Of a stretch of DNA of 64,000 nt, positions 32,674-42,072 are shown in pieces. A program made the position numbers and the translations under genes. The notes beneath the pieces are model-generated. The model made no database searches, was not told the DNA's origin, and was given only the letters and a program-made list of their open reading frames with translations. This stretch comes from Hippopus hippopus (taxonomy: Eukaryota > Mollusca > Bivalvia > Cardiida > Cardiidae): positions 35,834,493 to 35,898,492 of the forward strand of contig OX328108.1 in NCBI GenBank assembly GCA_946811185.2, given 5' to 3'. Within the stretch, counting starts at the first letter, position 1; the number at the start of each line of letters is the position of its first letter.

Positions 32674-32706
32674 TTTATATAACTTTTTTTAATTTTTATA
32701 TATAAA
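32674..32706. promoter_or_regulatory. 33-bp divergent promoter with TATAAA abutting both start codons
   Basis: Only 33 bp separate the ATG of the ATPase gene (-) from that of the PLA2 gene (+). TATATAAA touches the ATG on the minus strand and TATATATAAAATG on the plus strand. With no room for a classical promoter plus leader, transcripts must be nearly leaderless or start elsewhere. Confidence 0.65.
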
Positions 32707-33219
32707 ATGTATTGCGTTAAATGTAAAAAACATACTGATACGAGTAATATCGGGTATACCGTTTCTAAAAATGGAAGAAATATGATGCGGGGGAAATGTA
32801 TGGTTTGTGGAATAACTAAAACACAATTTATAAAAGGAGAAAAAAAAAAAAAAAAAACTACTAATGGCAGTAGCATCTTAAACAAATTTATAAACATGAT
32901 GCCTTTTGAAATGCATCTTCCTGGTCACAATTTTACGGGGCCAGGTACCAAGCTAGATGAGAGATTAAATCCTGATCTAACCCCAAAGGAATGGAGTAAA
33001 CCTATAAATAGAGTAGATCAAGCTGCTTATAATCATGATGTTTGCTATCTTAAGCATGATGATACAAAAACTAGGAATGAAATATGTGATAAAGATATGT
33101 TAACAGAGTTAGAAGGTATTTACAATCCTAGTATTACAGAAAAAATGGAAAAGGGTTCGGTAAGTAGACTCATTGGAACGAAGATGAAATTTGGAATGGG
33201 AGTCGAAAAAAAAAACTAG
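32707..33219 (+). CDS. Zinc-ribbon / phospholipase A2-like protein
   Basis: 170 residues. The N-terminus is a four-cysteine zinc ribbon (C3, C6, C31, C34; DUF5679-like). After a Lys homopolymer (46-50) a PLA2-like domain follows: FTGPGT (76-81) matches the calcium loop, AAYNHDVCY (106-114) has the catalytic His-Asp pair, and D128/D130 are candidates for the second aspartate. The arrangement resembles the parvoviral VP1 PLA2, which breaches endosomal membranes during entry. The C-terminus (LIGTKMKFGMGV) is followed by an in-frame TAG, and the very same frame continues straight into the integrase. It may therefore be the front of a fused protein. The homopolymer at 32841-32857 is a slippage risk. 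Confidence 0.8.
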   Translation: MYCVKCKKHTDTSNIGYTVSKNGRNMMRGKCMVCGITKTQFIKGEKKKKKTTNGSSILNKFINMMPFEMHLPGHNFTGPGTKLDERLNPDLTPKEWSKPINRVDQAAYNHDVCYLKHDDTKTRNEICDKDMLTELEGIYNPSITEKMEKGSVSRLIGTKMKFGMGVEKKN

Positions 33220-34127
33220 ATAAAAATTTTAGCGGAAGAATTACATAAACCCGTAAGAAGAAAATTTAATAAAAGGAGAGTTAGAGTAAACGGTATAGAT
33301 AGGATATGGGCTGCGGATTTAGTAGACATGCAAGCATTTTCTAAGCTTAATCGTGGTGTTAAATACCTTCACGCTGTCATTGACATCTTTTCTAAATATG
33401 GATATCTGGTGCCATTAAAAGACAAAACAGGGAAATCCGTTGCTATAGCATTGAAGAGTATTTTTAAGGAGAGAAAACCTGAAAAAATGTGGGTGGATAA
33501 GGGTAAAGAGTTTTATAACAAAGATGTTAAAGACTTGGTTGAATTGTATTCTACTGAAAATGAGGAAAAATCTAGTGTGGTTGAGAGATGGATTAGAACA
33601 ATGAAAGAAAAAATGTGGAAGCATTTTTCCGCTAACTCCACAAACGTTTACATCAATGTGTTACCAGATCTCGTTAAAAAATATAATAACACGAGGCATT
33701 CATCTATTAAGTGACTCCGGTAAACGCTAGTAAAAAAGAAAATGAAACGAGAGTTTGGAGAAATCTTTACCCCGATCATCTCGAAATAAAAGAAGATATA
33801 AATCCTAAGTTTTCCGTTGGAGACAAAGTAAGGATAAGTAAAAAGAAAAAGACTTTTGAGAAAGGTTATACAACAAGATGGACTGAGGAGGTTTTTACAG
33901 TTTCTGAAGTAAAACTTACATCACCCGTAACATATAAAATTAAGGATTTAAATGGAGAAGAAATACAAGGTGCTTTTTATGAACCTGAACTACAAAAAAC
34001 CAGTCAAGAGCTGTATAGAATAGAAAAGGTTATTAAAAAAGGAAAAAAGAAATCTCTCGTAAAGTGGAAAGGTTATCCCAAGGAATTTAATTCATGGGTT
34101 GACACTAAAGACATTAGAAATATTTAA
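33220..34127 (+). pseudogene. INT: RVE integrase with chromodomain (broken)
   Basis: Retroviral-type integrase of Polintons. The conserved stretch starts before the first ATG (33328): LHKPVRRKF and RIWAADLVDM lie at 33241-33330 in the frame of the preceding PLA2 gene. First catalytic Asp is at 33316-33318, second (WVDKGKEF) at 33496-33498, Glu (SVVERW) at 33583-33585. That leaves 28 residues between second Asp and Glu instead of the usual 35, suggesting an in-frame 21-bp loss. After RHSSIK the frame hits TGA (33712-33714) by a one-base loss; the C-terminal part continues in the next frame from 33711 with the SH3-like region and a chromodomain (YRIEKVIKKG, KWKGYPKEFNSW; about 34008-34127). Not functional as it stands. 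Confidence 0.93.
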
Positions 34128-34137
34128 CTATTAAAAA

Positions 34138-34554
34138 ATGTCAAATATTTCGATTGAAAACGTAATTTTACCAAATAAACCGTTGAACAATTTCGAATTA
34201 GAGGGTGCCGCAAAAAGATTAAAGATTCCTTATTTTAGAGGAGTTTTTTTGCTAGATACATTACCGAGAAAACCGAGTAAAAAAAAATGTGGCATAGTAA
34301 ACTTTGATAAAAGTGGTGGACCTGGTACACATTGGGTTGCTTGGTATAAAAACGGTAAAACTAAAATTTATTTTGACGGTTATGGTATACAACCACCTGT
34401 TGAAATTCGAGAGTACCTAAAAAGCCCAATACAGTACAATACTGATCAATTACAACAAGCTGGGCAAGTATTCTGTGGTCATTTATGTTTGTACATTCTA
34501 AAAAAGTTATCCATGGGTAACGGGTTTCAAAATGTTTTAAATAAACTTTTTTAG
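34138..34554 (+). CDS. PRO: Adenain-like cysteine protease (virion maturation)
   Basis: 138 residues, all catalytic elements present: His65 in GTHWVAWY, Asp80 in YFDGYG, Gln110 and Cys113 in GQVFCGHLC. The order His-Asp-Gln-Cys is that of adenovirus protease and Ulp1-type (C48/C5-related) peptidases. It would cleave capsid and core precursors; a matching IEGG-F site is present in the 30308-30892 protein. It follows the integrase by 10 bp on the same strand and precedes the fiber-like gene. The frame is intact, and the ATG follows ATTAAAAA. Confidence 0.95.
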   Translation: MSNISIENVILPNKPLNNFELEGAAKRLKIPYFRGVFLLDTLPRKPSKKKCGIVNFDKSGGPGTHWVAWYKNGKTKIYFDGYGIQPPVEIREYLKSPIQYNTDQLQQAGQVFCGHLCLYILKKLSMGNGFQNVLNKLF

Positions 34555-34568
34555 TAGTATTATAAAAA

Positions 34569-35869
34569 ATGCATGTTAACAAATTTGGAAAAATGGACGA
34601 TGCTGAAACAAGCGGTGATGGTGTGTCACTCGCTTACATAAATAATAATTTTTACGTAAAGATGGAACAACTGTTGTTACTGGTTCTATAAACATGAATG
34701 GTAATACATTAACGAGGGTTAGTAATCCAGTAAATTCTCAAGATGTAGCAACTAAGGCTTAAGTTGACACCAACTCAGGGTTGTTGGATGAAAACGGAGG
34801 ATACCACGTTAAAAATGGTTATTTAAACATGGGTTTTAATCCAATAAAAAACGTTAAGGAACCAACAGACTCGCATGAAGCTGCTACTAGAAATTATGTG
34901 GATAAGAGTGGTAAAGCAATAGTAGTGGAACCAGATGGCACCTTTTCCGCTGTTGCAAATATAAATATGAAAGGATATAGTTTAACAAATCTTATAGATC
35001 CTGTATATCCACAAGATGCTGCGACTAGGGCTTATGTAGATGGTTTGAGACGAGCCTTTGTTTACTTAGATGAAATTTATCTAGCAGTTGCAGACGTTTC
35101 TATGGGTGGGCGGAGAATTAGCGACGTTGGAATCCCTTTAGAAAACCAACAAGCTGCAAATAAGTTTTATGTAGATACCATCGTTGAGGCGGCTACCGCG
35201 GGTGAAAAAGCTATGACAAAAAAACAAGATTGGTCTTTTTTAATGGCTGGTGAAATAGATATGAATGATCACCAGATTATTGGATTACCAAATCCTGCAT
35301 CCCTTTACTCCGCTGTCAATAAAAATTATGTTGATAATGGTGGAGCTATTATAAAAAATTGGGATGGAAGTTTTATGGCAGCGACTAACATAAATCTTCA
35401 GGGTTTTTCTATAAAAAACGCGGCAACCCCAGTAGAAGAGAGAGTTTTAGCAACAAAATCATACGTGGATAAAAAAGTATCCCTCCCTATTATAACCGTG
35501 TGGGCTGAAGAAAATGGACCAATAGGAAATGGTAATTATGAGTTTTCATTTGGTAATGGTGCTTCAGGCAAAGAGCATGGTTTGGGTGGTTATTGTATGA
35601 GTGCTCTGGGTAGAATTATAAGAGGTAGTTTAACGGTTGTTAAAGATGACCCTAATGTACCAGAAGAGGTAAAAGTTAATATTGTGGTAAACGGAATAGA
35701 GCAGGTTGATTACTCTATTATTAAAAAGAAAGATGAGTCTTGTAGCTGTGTAGTTTTTCCTAAACCACTCGAAATTAAACAATGTGACATCATAAACTTT
35801 ATTTCAAGATCAGACAACCCTACTGCGCGTCACTCTTACATATCTATTTTGATAGAGTTAGACTTGTAA
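34569..35869 (+). pseudogene. Fiber-like repeat protein with trimeric head (broken)
   Basis: About 433 codons. After a short N-terminus, six repeats of roughly 40-60 residues share the pattern N-M-x-G-x-x-(I/L)-x-x-(V/L) ... A-A-(T/N)-(K/R)-x-Y-V-D, as in phage and viral tail fibers (for example NMKGYSLTNLIDPVYPQDAA at about 34967). From about 35505 a beta-rich head follows (FSFGNGASGKEHGLGG, VVNGIEQVDYS, ISILIELDL), reminiscent of TNF/C1q-like trimers. A one-base loss in the T run at 34649-34653 shifts the frame after NNNF, and TAA at 34760-34762 stands where the repeat's Tyr is expected. The first clean downstream stretch starts near 34763. TTATAAAAA precedes the ATG. Probably the vertex receptor-binding fiber. 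Confidence 0.82.
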
Positions 35870-35886
35870 AGTGTTAAATGCGTAAA

Positions 35887-35919
35887 AAATATAACTTTAT
35901 TATTTTAAAAGTTATATTT
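35887..35919. terminator. Hairpin at the convergent fiber/unknown gene ends
   Basis: AAATATAACTTT (35887-35898) pairs with AAAGTTATATTT (35908-35919) around a 9-nt loop. Reverse-complemented, it matches the hairpin at 21943-21974 with one extra base. It lies between the + strand stop (35869) and the - strand stop (35924). It is likely a 3'-end formation signal. Confidence 0.72.
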
Positions 35920-35923
35920 TTTT

Positions 35924-36415
35924 TTAAATCCCAACCTTTTTAGCTACTTTGTTCGTTATGTTTAAAATTTCCATAGTTTGCCCTCCTTGAATTTTTCTTT
36001 TATTTTTATGATACTTTGATCTATCAACCACATCTAAAAACATTTTTATCGTTTTATATGATATTTCGTTTCTCGTTAGCCCTTTCACTTTTTTCAACCC
36101 TAGACTTTTTTTAATCATGAGTATTACATTTTTCTTAGATTGGTTTCCATATTCATAAATTTGTTTCCAAAATGCCACCTTTACAGCTAAATCTCGTCTA
36201 ATTTCCGGACTGATAGAATCTAAGATAAAGTTTGAGTAGTTAGCTAAAAGCACCGCGAATCTTGCGGAAGCTTCTTTAGAGTAATTTAACTTTTTAAATT
36301 TATCTTTAGCTATATTAACGTTTATCAAATTATCTTTCATATTATCTATAGCCTTCATTAAACCCTCGTCTTTGTCTAAGTTTAATTCTTTTAGAAACTC
36401 TTTTAGCGGTTCCAT
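35924..36415 (-). CDS. Alpha-helical protein of unknown function
   Basis: 163 residues, Lys- and Asn-rich, predicted almost wholly helical, with no signal peptide or TM segment. A basic patch (KKSLGLKKVKG, about 102-112; KYHKNKRKIQGG, about 134-145) could contact nucleic acid. It lies between the fiber gene (convergent, sharing the 3' hairpin) and the last small ORF. The start ATG lacks the TATAAAA-type motif found in front of virion genes, so it may belong to a different expression class. No family recognised. Confidence 0.68.
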   Translation of the reverse strand: MEPLKEFLKELNLDKDEGLMKAIDNMKDNLINVNIAKDKFKKLNYSKEASARFAVLLANYSNFILDSISPEIRRDLAVKVAFWKQIYEYGNQSKKNVILMIKKSLGLKKVKGLTRNEISYKTIKMFLDVVDRSKYHKNKRKIQGGQTMEILNITNKVAKKVGI

Positions 36416-36501
36416 ATGTTTCTATGTTTACTTAAATTTTTTTTCTTTTTCAAAATTTTTTTTAGAAAATTTTTTTAAAATTTTTTTTAAAAATAAAATG
36501 G
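36416..36501. other. A/T-homopolymer spacer
   Basis: Runs of T with short TTTTAAAA blocks; no gene or clear signal apart from possible AT-rich promoter sequence for the gene ending its frame at 35924. Confidence 0.6.
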
Positions 36502-36798
36502 TTATTGCGCTACTGCTTGCTGACCTGATAATGAGGTAAAAGTCTGCGGAGTATTGCTAAGCTGCATGGATCCTAAATTTGGAAGTTGTTGTGTTATTGG
36601 TTGTGCAATAAGTTGTTGTGCAATTGGTTGGTGTGTAATTACTGGTTGATAAACTGGTTGTGGACGTAAATTATATTTTAATTCCATATAAAATTTCTTC
36701 TCTAATAATTCTTCTATCTCACCTATTAATTCTTCATATTCCCTTAATACTTCCACGTTATATAAAGAAATAGATTCTCCATTTGTGTTTTCATTCAT
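36502..36798 (-). CDS. Small coiled-coil / Gln-Pro-rich protein near the right TIR
   Basis: 98 residues: an acidic helix (EYEELIGEIEELLEKKF, 20-36), then a low-complexity tail with repeats of QPVI/QPIAQQL type (50-72) and a Gln/Ser/Thr-rich end. No known family. Position next to the TIR, on the strand leading away from it, mirrors the TBP-like gene at the other end. The ATG sits in CATTGTAAAAATATTACAATG, a short palindromic context (arms CATTGTAA and TTACAATG). Confidence 0.55.
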   Translation of the reverse strand: MNENTNGESISLYNVEVLREYEELIGEIEELLEKKFYMELKYNLRPQPVYQPVITHQPIAQQLIAQPITQQLPNLGSMQLSNTPQTFTSLSGQQAVAQ

Positions 36799-36861
36799 TG
36801 TAAAAATATTACAATGTTTTTTTAAAACTTTTTTTAAAATTTAAAAAAAAATTTCTAAAAA
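36799..36861. other. A/T-rich spacer between last ORF and right TIR
   Basis: Alternating A and T homopolymers with three TTTTAAA-like blocks; probably the promoter or leader of the last ORF. No gene. Confidence 0.5.
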
Positions 36862-37139
36862 TTTTTTTTTTTTTTTCTAAAATTTTTTTTAGCCTAGACT
36901 GACATATTTTTTCGAGCGTCTAAACAGCTAACAAGCCAACTCGTTTGGATAACACATTGTGCAACTTCAGCTTTTTAGACGACTGTTGGGCTAATTTTCA
37001 CATGTTTTGAGCGAAATGGGATCGAAAATTATTGAAATTATTGAATTTCGATCAATTTTTTCGCTTTTTTCTTTATTTTTTTAAATTTTTTTAGTTGGCT
37101 TTGGGATTTTGTCGCAAAATGCCCATTTTACTATCTACT
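36862..37139 (-). repeat. Right terminal inverted repeat of the Polinton
   Basis: Inverted partner of the left repeat, ending in CTATCTACT immediately before the AATATA target duplication. Shared landmarks, read inward from the end, are the segment ending in GCCAACT, the GATCCCATTTCGCTC segment and the TTTAGACGCTC segment. The inner boundary is blurred by T/A homopolymers. Confidence 0.95.
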
Positions 37140-37145
37140 AATATA
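37140..37145. repeat. Target site duplication AATATA, right copy
   Basis: The 6-bp copy following the right inverted repeat; the satellite resumes as AATATAGGGAAT, exactly the continuation expected of the interrupted monomer. Confidence 0.93.
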
Positions 37146-39663
37146 GGGAATCTTTTTTGTTCTTTTTTATCTTACTAGGGCCATTGAAATGGCATTGATA
37201 CTTTGAATATGCTCAGATGATCAATGTACAGTGTAGAAACCCCAGAAGATAATGTCACAAGTGCCTAAAAAAGACTGAAAACTCTTTCAGTAGCAACTGA
37301 TTTCTATTGCATAAATCAAACAAAGGGAACTAAATTTTATTATTATTTCTTTTAATCTCTTTTTACCGTAACAAGAAACCCAGTTACGTTGACTACCGTC
37401 TCATACGTGAAAGTTACGCACCCGCGAAAACACGAACAATCGACTTACGGCACATTCCATAGCAGACGACACCTCTTGCTTAAGTCAAATATAGGGAATT
37501 TTTTTTGTGCTTTTTTTATCTTACTAGGGCCATTTTATTAGCATTGATACTTTGAATATGCTCAGATGATCAATGTACAATGTAGAAACCCCAGAAGATA
37601 ATGTCACAAGTGCCTAAAAAAGACTGAAAACTCTTTCAGTAGCAACTGATTTCTATTGCATAAATCAAACAAAGGGAACTAAATTTTTATTATCTTTTTT
37701 TTTAATCTCTTTTTATACCGTGACAAGAAATCCAGTTGCGTTGACTATTGTCCCATACGAGCCAGTTATGCGCCTGCGAAAACATGAAAAATCGACTTAC
37801 GGCACATTCCATAGCAGACGACACCTCTTGCTTAAGTCAAATATAGGGAATTTTTTTTGTTCATTTTTATCTCACTAGGGCCATTTTATTGGCATTGATA
37901 CTTTGAATATGCTCAGATGATCAATGTACAGTGTAGAAACCCCAGGAAATAAGAAAATAATGTCACAAGTGGCTGAAAAAGACTGAAAACTCTTTCAGTA
38001 GCAACTTATTTCTATTGCATAATTCAAAGAAAGGGAACTAAATTTTTACTTTTTTTGTAATCTCTTTTTACCGTAACAAGAAACCCAGTTACGTTGACTA
38101 CTGTCTCATACGTGCCAGTTACGCACCCGCGAAAACACAAAAAATCGACTTACGGCACATTCCATAGCAGACGACACCTCTTGCTTAAGTCAAATATAGG
38201 GAATTTTTTTTGTTCTTTTTTATCTTACTAGCGCCATTTTATTGGCATTGATACTTTGAATATGCTCAGATGATCAATGTACAGTGTAGAAACCCCAGAA
38301 AATAAGAAAATAATGTCACAAGTGGATGAAAAAGACTGAAAACTCTGTCAGTAGCAACTGATTTCTATTGCATAAATCAAACAAAGGGAACTAAATTTTA
38401 TTATTATCTTTTTTTAATCTCTTTTTACCGTAACAAGAAACCCAGTTACGTTGACTACTGTCTCATACGTGCCAGTTACGCACCCACGAAAACACGAAAA
38501 ATCGACATACGGCACATTTCATAGCAGACAACACCTGTTGCTTAAGTCAAATATAGGGAATTTTTTTTGTTCTTTTTTATCTTACTAGGGCCATTTTATT
38601 GGCATTGATACTTTGAATATGCTCAGATGATCAATGTACAGTGTAGAAACCCCAGAAAATAAGAAAATAATGTCACAAGTAGCTGAAAAAGACTGAAAAC
38701 TCTTTCAGTAGCAACTGATTTCTATTGTATAAATCAAACAAAGGGAACTAAATTTTATTATTATTTTTTTTAATCTCTTTTTATCGTAACAAGAAACCCA
38801 GTTACATTCACTACCGTTTCATACGTGCAAGTTACGCACCCGCGAAAACATGAAAAATCGACTTACGGCACATTCCATAGCACATGACACCTCTTGCTTA
38901 AGTCAAATATAGGGAATTTTTTTTGTTCTTTTTTATCTTACTAGGGCCATTGAAATGGCATTGATACTTTGAATATGCTCAGATGATCAATGTACAGTGT
39001 AGAAACCCCAGAAAATAAGAAAATAATGTCACAAGTGGTTGAAAAAGACTGAAAACTCTTTCAGTAGCAACTGATTTCTATTGCATAAATCAAACAAAAG
39101 GAACTATATTTTATTTTATTTTTTTTTTTAATCTCTTTTTACCGTAACAAGAAACCCAGTTACGTTGACTACTGTCTCATATGTGCCAGTTACGCACCCG
39201 GGAAAACACGAAAAATCGACTCACGGCACATTCCATAGCAGATGACACCTCTTGCTTAAGTCAAATATAGGGAATTTTTTTTTGTTCTTTTTTATCTTAC
39301 TAGGGCCATTTTATTGGCATTGATACTTTGAATATGCTCAGATGATCAATGTACAGTATAGAAACCCCAGAAGATAATGTCACAAGTGCCTAAAAAAGAC
39401 TGAAAACTCTTTTAGTGGCAACTGATTTCTGTTGCATAAATCAAACAAAGGGAACTAAATTTTGATTATTTTTTTTTTAATCCCTTTTTATACCGTGACA
39501 AGAAATCCAGTTGCGTTGACTACCGTCCCATACGTGCCAGTTATGTGCCCGCGAAAACATGAAAAATCGACTTACGGCACATTCCATAGCAGATGACACC
39601 TGTTGCCTAAGTCAAATATAGGGATTTTTTTTTTTTTTCGTTTTCTCTTACTAGGGCCATTGA
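37140..39663 (+). repeat. Satellite block resuming after the Polinton, about 7 monomers
   Basis: Starts mid-monomer at AATATAGGGAAT, then landmarks at about 37486, 37838, 38189, 38545, 38897, 39257 and 39612. No gene. Confidence 0.92.
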
Positions 39664-40656
39664 ATTGGTTACGATGACTATCGCACCCATACGTGACCGT
39701 TACGTGCTGTGCATAAAATCATAAAATCAACTAGGACACTTTCGGAGGCAACTGATTCCTGTTGCACAAATCAAAGAAAGGTAAACCAAATTCGTTTTCT
39801 TACCAGGGTCACGAAAAACATTGAACCAATTTTGGTGACCGTGTGAGTCATAAGTCGATTTTATGTTTAACCGCTGCACAAAAACATTGATTCAGAAGCA
39901 ACGGGTTGCTGTTGCATAAACTTTTTCCAATAAGAAATCTTGTTCTTGTTTGAAGAATTTAGAAATAGGCCAATGAAATACAATAAGATGTAAGAATGAC
40001 TAATAATAAAAAAAGGTAAAATAGATAAAATGGCAAAGTTGGGGATTAAACCTTTGACCATCAGGACCCAAAAAAGGTCTTGGTGCAGGGGTCAAACCCT
40101 CTTTGCGATTGAATAGGCTCAAATGACCCGAAGATTTAACATAGATATACAGAGATTTTCCCCCCCTTCCAATCTGCCAATCAAATCTCAGGCCTCTATT
40201 AAATTATCCAATCACAGAAGCCTTTAGAAAATCAAAATGGCGTCCAATCAGCCAATCAAATCTCATCCCTCTCTTCAAATTATCCAATCAGAAATGCTTT
40301 GGAAAATTCAATATTGCGCCCAATCAGCCAATCAAATTGCAGACACACCTACAGAATCATCCAATCAGAAACCTTTGAGTCATTTGAAATGGCGCCCGAA
40401 AATATCGATAGAAAACAGTGAACAAGAATCGGCATAAAAGTGGATTTTAAGTCTTCTTTGAAGGCTGTTATGCAGTCCTTGGCAAACTGCCAGGCATGCA
40501 CCCTCCACACATGCCAGATTTCACTGAAAATGGGCGAAAATTTAAGAAAACAGGGTGACAGAAGACCTTGTTTTGGTGCCTTCTAGCACCTTGCAAGAGT
40601 GACTTCCCCTGATCTCTTGATTCGATTTGCTTTTCTAATTCAGGCCAACTGCCATA
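39664..40656 (+). repeat. 1-kb promoter-like satellite segment, full copy
   Basis: Complete, with three CCAAT modules (about 40169-40395) and CATAAAAG near 40433. Confidence 0.85.
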
Positions 40657-42072
40657 CTGTACATTGATACTTTAAATATGCTAAGATGATCAATGTACAG
40701 TGTAGACACCCCAGAAAAGAAGAAAATAATGTCACAAGTGGCCAAAAAAGACTGAAAACTCTTTCAGTAGCAAGTGATTTCTATTGCATAATTCAAACAA
40801 AGGGAACTAAATTTTTACTTTTTTTGTAATCTCTTTTTACCATAACAAGAACCCCAGTTACGTTGACTACTGTCTCATATGTGCCAGTTACGCCCCCGGA
40901 AAAAGAATAAAAATCGACTTACGGCAAATTCCATAGCAGACGACACCTCTTGCTTAAGTCAAATATAGGGAAATTTTTTTGTTCTTTTTTATCTTACTAG
41001 GGCCATTTAATTGGCATTGATACTTTGAATATGCTCAGATGATCAATGTACAGTGTAGAAACCCCAGAAAATAAGAAAATAATGTCACAAGTGGCTGAAA
41101 AAGACTGAAAACTCTTTCAGTAGCAACTGATTTCTATTGCATAAATCAAACAAAGGGAACTAAATTTTTACTATTTTTGTGATCTCTTTTTACCGTAACA
41201 ATAAACCCAGTTACGTTGACTACCGTCTCATACGTGCCAGTTACGCACCCGCGAAAACATGAAAAATCGACTTACGGCACATTCCATAGCAGACGACACC
41301 TGTTGCTTAAGTCAAATATAGGGAATGTTTTTTTGTTCTTTTTTATCTTACTAGGGCCATTTTATTGGCATTGATACTTTGAATATGCTGAGATGATCAA
41401 TGTACAGTGTAGAAACCCCAGAAAATAAGAAAATAATGTCACAAGTGGCTGAAAAAGACTGAAAACTCTTTCAGTAACAACTGATTTCTATTGCATAAAT
41501 CAAACAAAGGGAACTAAATATTATTTTTTTTTTTTTAATCTATTTTTACCGTAACAAGAAATCCAGTTACGTTGACTACCGTCTCATACGTGCCAGTTAT
41601 GCGCCCGAGAAAACATGAAAAATCGACTTACGGCACATTCCATAGCAGACGACACCTGTTGCTTAAGTCAAATATAGGGAATTTTTTTTGTTCTTTTTTA
41701 TCTTACTAAGCCGATTGAAATGGCATTGATACTTTGAATATGCTCAGATGATCAATGTACAGTGTAGAAACCCCAGAAGATAATGTCACAAGTGTCTAAA
41801 AAAGACTGAAAACTGTTTCAGTAGCAACTGATTTCTATTGCATAAATCAAACAAAGAGAAGTAAATTTTTATTATTTTTTTTTTAATCTCTTTTTATACC
41901 GTGAAAAGAAATCCAGTTGCGTTGACTATTGTCCCATACGTGCCAGTTCTGCGCCCGTGAAAACATGAAAAATCGGCTGACGGCACATTCCATAGCAGAC
42001 GACACGTGTTGCCTAAGTCTAATATAGGGAATTTTTTTTTTTTTTTTTGTTTTCTCTTACTAGGGCCATTAA
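40657..42072 (+). repeat. Satellite block, 4 monomers
   Basis: Landmarks at about 40957, 41312, 41663 and 42020. No gene. Confidence 0.9.

Larger units (their letters stand above)
20738..37139. mobile_element. Polinton/Maverick virus-like DNA transposon, 16.4 kb, degenerate copy
   Basis: The element begins AGTAGATAG and ends CTATCTACT, has inverted terminal repeats of about 275 bp, and is flanked by the same 6-bp sequence AATATA (20732-20737 and 37140-37145). Size, AG...CT ends and 6-bp duplication are the family's hallmarks. It encodes the core Polinton set: protein-primed PolB, RVE integrase with chromodomain, FtsK/HerA ATPase, adenain-like protease, double-jelly-roll MCP and penton. Gene order is one (+) gene, a long (-) block (21967-32673), a (+) block (32707-35869), then two (-) genes. 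At least six genes are interrupted, so this copy is unlikely to move or form particles unaided. Insertion was into a satellite monomer, whose halves match the uninterrupted monomers on both sides. Confidence 0.97.
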
